The position numbers were made by a program, and so were the translations under genes. A stretch of DNA of 64,000 nucleotides from Cytophagales bacterium. GTDB taxonomy: Bacteria; Bacteroidota; Bacteroidia; Cytophagales; UBA9547. Of this stretch, positions 54,783 to 63,661 are shown one piece after another (within the stretch, counting starts at the first letter, position 1; each line of letters opens with the position of its first letter). The notes below the pieces were generated by a model. It saw only the letters and a program-made list of their open reading frames with translations, was not told where the DNA came from and did no database searches. Location of the stretch: assembly GCA_013297755.1 (NCBI GenBank), contig JAAFIH010000013.1:1-64000 (forward strand), given 5' to 3'.

Positions 54783-54796
54783 TAAATTTATAAAAT

Positions 54797-55444
54797 TCAA
54801 TTTTTATCTTTGATTTTTTTATTCTTCTTACCTTTTCTGGTTTTAGTTAAATCATCGGCCAACATCCAATCGTTTTGTTTAGCATCGTCTATATAAGTGC
54901 CCTGTGATGCTAATTTACCGTCAGAATCGTATAGTTTGAACCATCCATTTTTTAATCCTTGTGTATAATATCCCTCTTCTTGTAAAATATTTTTGGCAGA
55001 AAATATTTGCCAAGTGCCCTCTGGCAATCCATTGAGATAATATCCCTTTTTTTTGATGCTTCCATCTTCAAAAAAAGCAAAGTGCAATCCATGATATACG
55101 CCATTTTTAAAGTTAAATATTTTTTCGGGCTTTTCGTTAGGGTAAAACTCTTTTTGTTCGCCATGCTGAATGCCCTCTTTCCAAACTTCAATTTTTTGTA
55201 ATTTTCCATTCGATTCATGGTAATAACGCCATTCTGAGTGCATTTTGCCATTGTAATAAGCCCCTTCAGAATTTAGTTTTCCATTGATGTAATAAAACCG
55301 CCAAGGCCCTTGACGCAACGAATCTTTGGCTGAAAAACTGCCCTCAGATTTTACTTGCCCAGTGGCATAATACATGGTTTTGAATTGGCAAGGAGCCAAA
55401 TTATAAACAAAAAAAATTGAAATTATTAATGCTCTTTTTATCAT
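54797..55444 (-). CDS. secreted MORN/YwqK-type repeat protein
   Basis: 215 residues with a signal peptide. About six repeats of the type GxYxNGKxHxExxYY run through it (NSEGAYYNGKMHSEWRYY, KKKGYYLNGLPEGTWQIF, QEEGYYTQGLKNGWFKLY). It ends in a Lys-rich tail. In Bacteroidota these are annotated as YwqK-family antitoxins, but no toxin gene is nearby, so a structural or surface role is equally likely. Its start overlaps the stop of the glycosyltransferase gene by 4 bases. Confidence 0.75.
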   Translation of the reverse strand: MIKRALIISIFFVYNLAPCQFKTMYYATGQVKSEGSFSAKDSLRQGPWRFYYINGKLNSEGAYYNGKMHSEWRYYHESNGKLQKIEVWKEGIQHGEQKEFYPNEKPEKIFNFKNGVYHGLHFAFFEDGSIKKKGYYLNGLPEGTWQIFSAKNILQEEGYYTQGLKNGWFKLYDSDGKLASQGTYIDDAKQNDWMLADDLTKTRKGKKNKKIKDKN

Positions 55445-56619
55445 TTATTATTACTTATAATGGTTTGATATAATTTTAAAAAATCAGCAGCTACTTTTGA
55501 TATTTCATACTTTTCTGAAACCAATCGAGTGGCATTTTCGATATATGTTTTATTATTATCAGTATTATCTAGAATTTCGATAATGCCCTTTTTAACTGAT
55601 TCAACGGTAGTTTTAGTAACAATCCCAGCTTTATATTGAAGTATATCTTTGTAAATCCCCACTTGGTCGCTTATCACTACTGGGCAACCGCATATCATGG
55701 CTTCGACCACAGCCATGCCAAAATTTTCGGAATACGAACTTAGCACAAACGCTTTGGCATGTGTGTATAGTTGTGTTTTACTTAGGCCAAGTACTTGTCC
55801 AGTAAATATTACTTTTTGTTGCAATCCAAGTTGATTAACCAAGTTTTGCATCGTTTGCAAATATCCATTAGAATCTGGCCCTGCAACTACCAACTGCAAT
55901 TGCGTATATTTTTGGCTCAAATCTGCAAAAGCATTGATGAGTAAATCCAATCCTTTTTTGGCATCTATTCTTCCCAAAAAAAGTAAGTATGTGCAATTTG
56001 GAATAAATGAAGGAAAGCTAATTTCTGATTTTTTTATCTTTATTGCTTCTACTCCATTGGCAATGACAAATCCATTGTTCAAACCTAAATATTGTTGCAC
56101 TTTTTGCATTTCGTCTTCGGCAGTATAATGAATAGCTTTGGCCTTTTTTAAAAAAGGCAAAGCCAGATATTTCAAATACCATGATTTGAAAGAAACGCTG
56201 CCCATAGCCATAGTTTCAGGGTAAATAGTGCCTCTTGGAGATATAATATAAGGTTTTTTGTAATATCTGCAAGCCAAAGTGGCTGCCAATACAGGAAAAT
56301 TCCAAACTGCTGTAATATGAATTAAATCAAAATTTCTTACATTTTTGAACAAGGCTATCAATATTGGAATAGAAAAATTGAAGTGCTGATAACCCCAAAA
56401 TGAGAAATATGTGATGGGTATAGTATTGATGAGAGTTTTTGAATTAGGAGTAATATTTTGGTCTTTTGCAAGTCCAGCGTTGGTAGTATATATTTCTAGG
56501 TTAGTACATTTACTAATTTCGCTATTGAGCAAATGAACAGATTGAATAGGCCCACCAAAACTATGGGCGGGAAAATACGATGGCGACACATGTAGTATTC
56601 TATGCGTTTTATTTTCCAA
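55441..56619 (-). CDS. family 4 glycosyltransferase
   Basis: 392 residues, TTG start because an ATG just upstream runs into a stop. GT-B fold: N-terminal acceptor half with HVSPSYFPAHSFGGPIQSVHLLN, and the donor half with NCTYLLFLGRIDAKKGLDLLINAF, then FVLSSYSENFGMAVVEAMICGCPVVIS, whose E-x7-E pattern binds the nucleotide sugar. It would add a sugar in polysaccharide or glycolipid synthesis. It stands without other glycan genes apart from the overlapping YwqK-like gene. Confidence 0.88.
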   Translation of the reverse strand: MENKTHRILHVSPSYFPAHSFGGPIQSVHLLNSEISKCTNLEIYTTNAGLAKDQNITPNSKTLINTIPITYFSFWGYQHFNFSIPILIALFKNVRNFDLIHITAVWNFPVLAATLACRYYKKPYIISPRGTIYPETMAMGSVSFKSWYLKYLALPFLKKAKAIHYTAEDEMQKVQQYLGLNNGFVIANGVEAIKIKKSEISFPSFIPNCTYLLFLGRIDAKKGLDLLINAFADLSQKYTQLQLVVAGPDSNGYLQTMQNLVNQLGLQQKVIFTGQVLGLSKTQLYTHAKAFVLSSYSENFGMAVVEAMICGCPVVISDQVGIYKDILQYKAGIVTKTTVESVKKGIIEILDNTDNNKTYIENATRLVSEKYEISKVAADFLKLYQTIISNNK

Positions 56620-56774
56620 TTATTTCATTTGATATTAATTACAAATATAGTATTATTTTGCCAAAAAGTCAAAATGCTGAGGTTTTGTGAATTTTAATTT
56701 TTAGTAATTAATGTTACATTTCATACATTTGCAGTTTACCTGTTCCTTTTAATTATATGCTTCTAACATTATAA

Positions 56775-57794
56775 ATGATTAATAAAGAAAAATTAATTAG
56801 ACATATAAATGAAAAATTAGTAACTGTTCAAAAACATCCACAAGCTGATTTGTATATTTATAATTATGCCTCAAAAGTTCAATATGAAAAATTATGGAAC
56901 GAAATTACACTTCTTACAAGAGGATTAATTTTAGATGCAAAGATGAATGTAATAGCAAGACCATTTGGTAAGTTTTTTAATTTTGATGAGCATAAGCAAG
57001 AAGATATACCTAACTTACCTTTTGATTTGTTTGAAAAAATGGATGGGTCTTTAGGTATACTATATTGGCTAGACGATACGCCATTTATAGCAAGCAGAGG
57101 CAGTTTTGAGAGCGAACAAGCAATAAAAGCAACTGAAATACTCCACAATAGGTATGCTTTTACTTTTGCTCGATTAGATAAAAAAGCTACTTACCTATTT
57201 GAAATAATATACCCTAAAAATAGAATAGTTGTAGACTATGGCTCAACAGAAGATATATTTTTGATAGCAAAAATAGATAATATTACTGGACTTGATATGC
57301 CATTAGAAGAGGATTTAGGATTTTTGAAAGTAAAAAAATACGATGGAATAAATGATATAAATCAACTATTATTACTAAATGAAGAAAACAAAGAAGGTTT
57401 TGTAGTAAGATTTAAAAATGGATTTAGATTAAAAATAAAATTTTCGGAATATTTGAGACTGCATAAAATCATCACTGGTGTTTCAAATATAGCCATTTGG
57501 TAATTTTTAGCTAATGGAAACTCCATTGATAGCTTACTAGAAAAAGTACCTGACGAATTTTATGAATGGGTCAGAAAAACGCAATTAGAATTAACTGAAG
57601 AGTTTGATAGCATACTTGCATCATGCAAATTAGTATTTAGGCAATTTGAAAACAGAAAAGATACAGCCTTATATTTTCAAAAACAAAAATATCCATCCAT
57701 ATTGTTCAGTATGCTAGACGGAAAAAAACCAGATAAAATCATTTGGAAAATGATAAAACCCAAATATTCTAAACCCTACAAGGTTTTAGAATAA
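56775..57794 (+). pseudogene. T4 Rnl1-like RNA ligase gene with one in-frame stop
   Basis: The nucleotidyltransferase motifs are all present: motif I FEKMDGSLGILYW with the adenylated Lys, motif III YLFEIIYPKNRIVVDY, motif IV EGFVVRFKNG and motif V LKIKFSEYLRLH. A TAA at 57501-57503 comes after NIAIW. The same frame then goes on as FLANGNSIDSLLEKVPDEFY and ends KPYKVLE at 57794, the normal C-terminal domain. A GAA-to-TAA change would explain it. The truncated product would keep the catalytic core. Rnl1-like enzymes seal RNA breaks, for example in tRNA after anticodon nuclease attack. Confidence 0.85.
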
Positions 57795-57911
57795 ATAAAC
57801 TATTTACTGTATTTATTATTATTTTGAATTTTTTTAAATGTATTTAATACATAATTATTAATATTATAAAAATTTTAATAATTATCTTTTGCAAGAGTAC
57901 AAATAAAGTTT

Positions 57912-58307
57912 ATGTTTGTAGGTAAATTATTTCATACTTCCATGCAAGAACTGCCAATAAATTATTTTCCTATATTTTTACAATTTTTATTTGCCTCTGG
58001 GTTTGTGGTATCTACCATGGTAGGCACTCATTTTTTGGGCCCAAAACGCTATACCAAAAACAAACTGCAGGCTTTTGAATGTGGTATTCCTTCAGTGGGC
58101 AACGCTCGTAGTCCATTTTCTGTAAAATATTTTCTTACCGCAATTTTGTTTGTACTATTCGATGTAGAGGTTATATTTATGTATCCCTGGGCTGCCAATT
58201 TTAGAGAACTAGGTGTAAATGGTTTTCTCGAAATGTTGCTTTTTATGTCATTTTTATTATTTGGTTTCTTTTATGTTATTAAAAGAAAAGCACTGGATTG
58301 GGAATAA
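57912..58307 (+). CDS. nuoA: NADH-quinone oxidoreductase subunit A (NuoA), copy 1
   Basis: 131 residues, three membrane helices. Family marks are LQAFECGIPSVGNARSPFSVKYF and LFDVEVIFMYPWAANF. The true start may be the Met at 57942. It is a membrane-arm subunit of complex I. It is more alike to the classic NuoA with ECG than the second copy at 59636. It has no other nuo gene on its strand directly next to it. Confidence 0.92.
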   Translation: MFVGKLFHTSMQELPINYFPIFLQFLFASGFVVSTMVGTHFLGPKRYTKNKLQAFECGIPSVGNARSPFSVKYFLTAILFVLFDVEVIFMYPWAANFRELGVNGFLEMLLFMSFLLFGFFYVIKRKALDWE

Positions 58308-58523
58308 TTTTTTTATAACAACATAAAATTGATGAAGCCTTGCTTTTTTTTCAAATCAAGCTATTTAATAATTTTCTGAAACCTTTATATTTTTCAGAAA
58401 ATATTGTTGATGAAATAAAATCTATAAAATTCAAGCCCAAATTTGTCTTTATACAGAGAATAAGGGCTTGTAGTTGTTTTGGTGCTATGGAAATTGTTAT
58501 ACTATTGTATCAACCCTCTAAAA

Positions 58524-59504
58524 TTACGCAAATGCTGGATTTTCGGCATTAAGGCTTTTGCGTGGTGGCACTACTTGCTTGTCTGGGGCTAGTTCATAGT
58601 GATTTTGCGATTGCACAGAGGCACGATCAATTTTTCGAGGTCCTTCTATTGTCCAATCAGAAAGTTCTTTTTTCTCGAATCGGCAAGTGTTGCATATAAA
58701 TTCTTCTACTTCACCAAAGGCATCTTTTCGGCCTGTTACCCTTATGATTTCGTTTCCTTTTTGCCAAACAGTTACTTTTCCACAACATTTGTCGCAATCT
58801 CTGTGAGCATCCATTGGTTTGGTAAACCATACACGGTTTTTGAATCTAAAAGTTTTGTCTGTCAATGCACCCACTGGGCATACATCAATCACATTTCCCG
58901 AAAAATCGTTGTCTATGGCTTGGGATATATAGGTAGATATTTCGGCTGCATCTCCACGATTGATAATTCCATGTACCCTAGAGTTGGTTATTTGGTCGGC
59001 AGTAAACACACATCTAAAACACATGATGCATCTAGTCATGTGTAATTGTATAAATGGACCTATATCGATTTTGTCAAACACTCGTCTGTCTTCCTCGTAT
59101 CTGGTAGATTCGGCACCATGTGCGGCACCCAAATCTTGTAGGTGGCACTCGCCTGCTTGGTCGCACACTGGGCAATCGAGCGGATGATTGATAAGCAAAA
59201 ACTCTACTACACCTTTGCGGGCTTCTATTACTTTTGGCGATGTCAAGTTTTTTACTTCCATACCATCCATGACATTGGTGCGGCACGAGGCCACCAACTT
59301 AGGCATAGGTCTTGGATCTTTTTCTGATCCTTTTGATACTTCAACTAAGCATGTGCGGCATTTGCCGCCAGAATCTTTCAATTTAGAATAATAACACATC
59401 GCTGGTGGTACATTTTTGCCTATGCTACGAGCTGCATTCAAGATAGATGTGCCTTCTTCTACTTGAGTGCTGATGCCATCTATGGTTACATTGATTAGTG
59501 CCAT
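58524..59504 (-). CDS. nuoG: short NuoG-type complex I subunit (2Fe-2S and 4Fe-4S domains)
   Basis: 326 residues. An N-terminal 2Fe-2S domain (MCYYSKLKDSGGKCRTCLVEV), the His/Cys cluster HPLDCPVCDQAGECHLQD, a second 4Fe-4S set CIMCFRCVF...DVCPVGALT and a Fe4S4 motif CDKCCGK...FICNTCRF are visible. The large molybdopterin-like domain of enterobacterial NuoG is missing, as is usual in this phylum. It passes electrons from NADH to the rest of complex I. It is divergent from nuoA copy 2, with both promoters visible in the gap. Confidence 0.93.
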   Translation of the reverse strand: MALINVTIDGISTQVEEGTSILNAARSIGKNVPPAMCYYSKLKDSGGKCRTCLVEVSKGSEKDPRPMPKLVASCRTNVMDGMEVKNLTSPKVIEARKGVVEFLLINHPLDCPVCDQAGECHLQDLGAAHGAESTRYEEDRRVFDKIDIGPFIQLHMTRCIMCFRCVFTADQITNSRVHGIINRGDAAEISTYISQAIDNDFSGNVIDVCPVGALTDKTFRFKNRVWFTKPMDAHRDCDKCCGKVTVWQKGNEIIRVTGRKDAFGEVEEFICNTCRFEKKELSDWTIEGPRKIDRASVQSQNHYELAPDKQVVPPRKSLNAENPAFA

Positions 59505-59530
59505 TTGTACTTATTTGTCTATTGATGCTT

Positions 59531-59561
59531 CAAAAATAACAAATTAAAAATCATTTACAAA
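59531..59561 (-). promoter_or_regulatory. promoter of nuoG
   Basis: On the minus strand TTTG (59558-59561), 19 bases, then TATTTTTG (59531-59538): an exact Bacteroidota consensus. Confidence 0.8.
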
Positions 59562-59584
59562 CATAAAATTAAATAGTCAATATA

Positions 59585-59618
59585 TTTGCAAAGAAAAAAA
59601 TATAATATCATAGCTTTG
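59585..59618 (+). promoter_or_regulatory. promoter of nuoA copy 2
   Basis: TTTG at 59585-59588, 22 bases, TAGCTTTG at 59611-59618, 17 bases before the start codon. Confidence 0.7.
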
Positions 59619-59635
59619 TAAAAAAAAATCATACC

Positions 59636-60097
59636 ATGTCTCACTGGGCTGTAGTTTTAATTTTTATTGTGGGTTCAATCGTGTTTTTGTGTATAGGGCT
59701 TTTGGTTGCTAAAATTATTCGGCCCTATCAACCCAATGCCGAAAAACTATCAACTTACGAATCTGGTGAGCAAACTTTGGGTTCGGCTTGGGGGCGTATC
59801 AATATCAAATATATGGCCATAGCTTTATTATTTTTACTTTTTGAAGTTGAAATTGTTTTTCTTTTTCCTTGGGCCACAGTATATGCTCACCCAAATTTGA
59901 CACAAAAAAGCCAAGGCCAGTGGCTATATTTATCATTGATTGAAATGTTTATTTTTGTGTTTATTCTTACTCTGGGCTTGGCGTATGCTTGGCAAAAAGG
60001 ATTTTTGGATTGGACAACTTCTCTCCAAAAACCATCCAGTTTTATATCAGAAATCCCATCAAAAATGTATGATAAAGTAAATGAAAAGTACACCTAA
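59636..60097 (+). CDS. nuoA: NADH-quinone oxidoreductase subunit A (NuoA), copy 2
   Basis: 153 residues, three membrane helices. LSTYESGEQTLGSAWGRINIKYM and LLFEVEIVFLFPWATVYAHP identify NuoA; here ESG replaces the usual ECG, and a charged C-terminal tail of 25 residues is added. It is clearly different from copy 1, so the two probably come from different complex I sets or serve different conditions. An AraC-type gene follows after 47 bases. Confidence 0.9.
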   Translation: MSHWAVVLIFIVGSIVFLCIGLLVAKIIRPYQPNAEKLSTYESGEQTLGSAWGRINIKYMAIALLFLLFEVEIVFLFPWATVYAHPNLTQKSQGQWLYLSLIEMFIFVFILTLGLAYAWQKGFLDWTTSLQKPSSFISEIPSKMYDKVNEKYT

Positions 60098-60144
60098 TTA
60101 TTCGTAGGATATTTAATAAAAAGCAAGTTTTTTAATATTATTAC

Positions 60145-61269
60145 ATGAATGAATATATACTTTACCTCAATATTTTTGTAATATTTAATATTTTTTTAAT
60201 CATTATTTCAACACTAGGCGGTAATAAATTTGATTATAAAGCCAATATTTATTTTGTCATTTTTTTGGTTATTAGTTTGCGTCAATTGGTGGCCAATTTG
60301 ATGATTCAATATTTTAAAATTTCTACTTTTGTTTTTTCTGAAGTTTCGCTTGGAGGGATTAATCTGATCATTGGACCAGTTATTTTTCAATATGTATTTG
60401 TATTAACAGAGCAAAAAATGCCCAAAAATTGGTACTTGCATTTTGCACCAGCTTTAGGTTTTTTCTTATATGGTTTAAATTATCTTTTTTTACCAAAAGA
60501 AACAGAAATTACTTATTTCAACGAAATAAAATTGGGTGTACATTTGCCAGTCCTAATTTTAAATTATCTAATTTTATTACACACCATCGTATATTTTATA
60601 GTAATTAAAAAGGCTTTTAAAAAAATTATTTTTGAAAGTAATCATCCACGATTTATGTCTTTGATGTTGAAAAAAAAATGGGCAAACCAACTAGTTAATT
60701 ATCTGATTGTCTGTAATATAATTGTATTTTTTGCCTACATTATTACCCTTGTTGGTTTTTCGTTTGATATAATGATGGTAGAACTTGTGGTATTACCACT
60801 TATATTATTATCTATTTATTCATTTATTATTTTCAAGAATTTCAAATTTAGTGCTATTTACGACAATGTAGCCACACTAAACAATCCAAATTCGATACCA
60901 ACAAAACCACCTATTAATTCTCAAGAAAGCCAACAAATGGCTGATTTGTGGGTCAAAATAGAAGAGCATATTCAAAATAATAAAACTTATATCAATCCTG
61001 ATATTGGATTACAAAAACTTGCAGACGAACTACAAGTGAGTGCAGCCTTGTTATCAAAAACGATGAACTATCATGATATAAGTTTTACAGAATATATCAA
61101 TCAAAAAAGAGTAGATGAGGCCAAATATTTGTTGATTTCTGAAAAAAATCAACATTTAAAAATCGAGGTCATTGGCGAAATGGCTGGTTTCAACTCTAGG
61201 TCTACTTTTTATTTAGTTTTCAAGAAATATACTGGCATGACCCCTATTGCATTTAAAAGTATGAAATAG
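60145..61269 (+). CDS. AraC family regulator with N-terminal membrane domain
   Basis: 374 residues. About seven hydrophobic helices in residues 1-235 (LNIFVIFNIFLIIISTLGG, FHFAPALGF-type helices, MMVELVVLPLILLSIYSFIIF), then a linker and the AraC DNA-binding domain (280-374: GLQKLADELQVSAALLSKTMNYHDISFTEYINQKRVDEAKYLL, IGEMAGFNSRSTFYLVFKKYTGMTP). Such proteins sense a signal at the membrane and bind DNA from there. The target could be the porin gene downstream, but this is a guess. Confidence 0.88.
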   Translation: MNEYILYLNIFVIFNIFLIIISTLGGNKFDYKANIYFVIFLVISLRQLVANLMIQYFKISTFVFSEVSLGGINLIIGPVIFQYVFVLTEQKMPKNWYLHFAPALGFFLYGLNYLFLPKETEITYFNEIKLGVHLPVLILNYLILLHTIVYFIVIKKAFKKIIFESNHPRFMSLMLKKKWANQLVNYLIVCNIIVFFAYIITLVGFSFDIMMVELVVLPLILLSIYSFIIFKNFKFSAIYDNVATLNNPNSIPTKPPINSQESQQMADLWVKIEEHIQNNKTYINPDIGLQKLADELQVSAALLSKTMNYHDISFTEYINQKRVDEAKYLLISEKNQHLKIEVIGEMAGFNSRSTFYLVFKKYTGMTPIAFKSMK

Positions 61270-61270
61270 T

Positions 61271-61420
61271 CAGGGCAAATGCATTTAAAATTATTATACG
61301 TTAAAATAATAAAATTTTAAGAAATAGTAATATCAAAAACCCACCCTTTTGGATACTGCAACAGGGTAACAGAAATTGGGTTTGGGCTTAAAAAAATTTT
61401 GGGATTTTTTTAAAATTTCA
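61271..61420 (+). mobile_element. family C element, copy C2, right end unclear
   Basis: Starts CAGGGCAAATGCATTTAAAA just after the AraC stop and contains a diverged A-type core (GGATACTG...ACAGAAATTGGG). The matching TTTGCCCTG end is not found. The rest of the 582-base gap to 61851 holds a terminator and a -7 box. Confidence 0.65.
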
Positions 61421-61432
61421 TTCATAACAAAA

Positions 61433-61461
61433 AAGCCATCACAATTGTGGTGGCTTCTTTT
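61433..61461 (+). terminator. probable terminator after the AraC gene
   Basis: AAGCCATCACAA and TTGTGGTGGCTT form a 12-bp stem with one G-T pair and almost no loop, followed by CTTTTT. An A-run precedes it. Confidence 0.6.
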
Positions 61462-61813
61462 TGGGTGTACAACGATTTAAAATCTTAATTGCTTTAAACA
61501 ATAACAACGATGCAATATTATATACAATTTTTTTAATATAAAATCAGTGCTAGCACTGATTTTTTTAAGTAGTCTACTTATATGTTTTAATTTTTTGACC
61601 TTATTTTTTTTAAATCAATCATATAACACATTGATAATGAGAGGTTTACGAAAATATATTAATAAATAAAGCCTTGAAAAGCATCTTAATTAAATGAATA
61701 AAAAAATTATTTTCTTGTCGATACTATACCTATATTAATCGTTTTATAATATATTTTCATAGAAATATTCAAAAATAGTTTTGAAAACAAGCATTTTAAA
61801 AATTCTAAAAACG

Positions 61814-61821
61814 TACATTTG
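61814..61821 (+). promoter_or_regulatory. -7 box of the porin gene
   Basis: TACATTTG fits TAnnTTTG, 30 bases before the start codon. A well-spaced -33 box is not seen. Confidence 0.45.
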
Positions 61822-61851
61822 CTAAAATACAATTTAAAAAAATAACAATCT

Positions 61852-62946
61852 ATGAAAAAAATAAACATAATTATTACATGCATTTTTTTATCAATCTATT
61901 CATTTGGCCAAGACACCAAGTTGCGATTTTTTGCACAACCTGGGTTAGATTTGTTGCATAATCCAGTAACAGGTAATGCAGGAGCGGTTTTTAGAGGTGC
62001 CGAATTTGTGGCTTACATTACTTCTGATATTACAGATCGATTGAGTGCTGCTGTAGAGCTACACCCACACGTGATGTTCAAAACTGGACCAGAATTTGAA
62101 ATAGAGCGTTTGTTTCTTAAATATTACATCAAAGATTATTTTAGTTTAAGAGCTGGACGAATGTTTATGCCCATTGGTTTTTGGAATCAAAACTATAATT
62201 TTGCTTATGTGATGAACCCTGTCATTCATAGGCCAAATGTGTTGCAACCTATACATGACGATGGATTTATTAATACTCGAGATGTTGGGGTTCAATTTGA
62301 AGGAAATGATATTGGTGATATACGTTTTTCTTATAAAGCTATGGTATCCAATGGAGTCGGCAAAAATGGTGGATTACTTGGAAATTACAAAAATTTTGAT
62401 ACCCATTTTGCTTATTCGGCCAACATAAGCATTCAGCCTTTGGATGGACTTAGGTTTATAGCATCAGGGATTTTCAACGAATCTCACAAGGGCGACCCTA
62501 CTCAATTTGAAGGTGTAGTTTTTTTAACCAAAATCCAAAAAATACTTTACAACGCAAGTATAGTATATATGAATCCAGAAACAAAGTTTGAGTTTATTGC
62601 CGAATATATTGGATGTATCAATAGATATGAAAATCCAATAGGAAACAAAAATTTGTATAGTGGTTTTTTATATTCAGGATATAAATTAAGCGACAAAATA
62701 ATCCCTTATTTATTTGCAGAATTTACAAAATTTAACTATTCTGATCCACTTTATGCCCCAATCACTGGGGTAGATCTCAATAATGTAAACGATGAATTAT
62801 CATTTCAAAGCAACTTAAAATTTTCGCCAGGCATAAAATATAGGTTTTCTACAAATGCTGTCCTTAAACTTGAGTATCAACTAAATTATTTCGATAAGGA
62901 AAAATTTGTACACGGCCCATCTACTCAATTTGCTATTGGTTTTTAA
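61852..62946 (+). CDS. outer membrane beta-barrel porin (phosphate-selective porin O/P-like)
   Basis: 364 residues with a signal peptide ending SFGQ. Alternating beta strands with conserved LFLKYYIKDYFSLRAGRMFMPIGFWNQNYNF and the terminal aromatic residue (FAIGF) are typical of OprO/P-like porins. It is followed by a phosphate-binding-like protein gene after 35 bases, so the two may serve phosphate or another anion. Transport specificity is not shown by the sequence. Confidence 0.75.
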   Translation: MKKINIIITCIFLSIYSFGQDTKLRFFAQPGLDLLHNPVTGNAGAVFRGAEFVAYITSDITDRLSAAVELHPHVMFKTGPEFEIERLFLKYYIKDYFSLRAGRMFMPIGFWNQNYNFAYVMNPVIHRPNVLQPIHDDGFINTRDVGVQFEGNDIGDIRFSYKAMVSNGVGKNGGLLGNYKNFDTHFAYSANISIQPLDGLRFIASGIFNESHKGDPTQFEGVVFLTKIQKILYNASIVYMNPETKFEFIAEYIGCINRYENPIGNKNLYSGFLYSGYKLSDKIIPYLFAEFTKFNYSDPLYAPITGVDLNNVNDELSFQSNLKFSPGIKYRFSTNAVLKLEYQLNYFDKEKFVHGPSTQFAIGF

Positions 62947-62981
62947 TATTTTTATTCTAATACATCATCTTACACAAAACA

Positions 62982-63443
62982 ATGAAAAATCTAAAATATT
63001 TCGCATTTCTATTTCTAATCTTACTTTGTGGCAGTGCTTTTATTCAAAAAGGAACGCCAGACCAATCAGTATTGATTATTGTAAATAAAGATAATCCAAT
63101 CGAAAAATTATCAATGGCAGAAGTAAAATTGTACTGGTTGCGAAAAGTAAAAAAACGATGGCCAGAAATAAACAAAAACATTCGCCCTGTGGATAGAAAA
63201 AACAAAAGTAGCGAACAAGAATCTTTTTATAAAAAAGTGCTTAAAATGGAAGCCAACGATGTAGAAGCCTATTTTAATCAAAGACAGTACGAATCGGCCG
63301 AAAAACCTCAAGACAAATTCTCGAACGATAGAGATATAGTACAATTTGTATCAGAACAAGAAGGCTCTATTGGCTATATCAATGCCAACTACTTGGATTC
63401 TGATTTGAAATCTAAAGTAAAAATAGTTGCTAAAATTGATTAA
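62982..63443 (+). CDS. small PstS-like periplasmic substrate-binding protein
   Basis: 153 residues with a signal peptide. VLIIVNKDNPIEKLSMAEVKLYWLRKVKKRWPEINKNIRPVDR is the first half of a PBP-like fold of the phosphate-binding type, and VQFVSEQEGSIGYINANYL its later strand. It is half the length of full PstS, so it may be a one-domain sensor protein rather than part of an ABC importer. It lies between a porin gene and a membrane sensor gene, all on one strand. Confidence 0.72.
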   Translation: MKNLKYFAFLFLILLCGSAFIQKGTPDQSVLIIVNKDNPIEKLSMAEVKLYWLRKVKKRWPEINKNIRPVDRKNKSSEQESFYKKVLKMEANDVEAYFNQRQYESAEKPQDKFSNDRDIVQFVSEQEGSIGYINANYLDSDLKSKVKIVAKID

Positions 63444-63637
63444 AATAATTAGTAAGATAACTTTAATTATAAATTGAAAATAAATACTTAATCAATTTTT
63501 GGACTATACTTCAACCTTTTTCCTAAATATTGAGGGTTTATTAAAAGAAAGTATAGCTTTAATGTATTATGACGTAAATTCAGAAGTTCGCATAAATAAA
63601 AATAAGATAGAAATGAGTTCTATTTGATATTTAAAAG

Positions 63638-63645
63638 TATATTTG
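63638..63645 (+). promoter_or_regulatory. -7 box before the sensor gene
   Basis: TATATTTG, 16 bases before the start codon at 63662. Confidence 0.45.
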
Positions 63646-63661
63646 AAAAAAATAAAAAACT

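Noticed and set aside
58340-58552. 70-codon frame between nuoA copy 1 and nuoG
   Set aside because: Overlaps the 3' end of nuoG on the other strand and shows no protein-like pattern.
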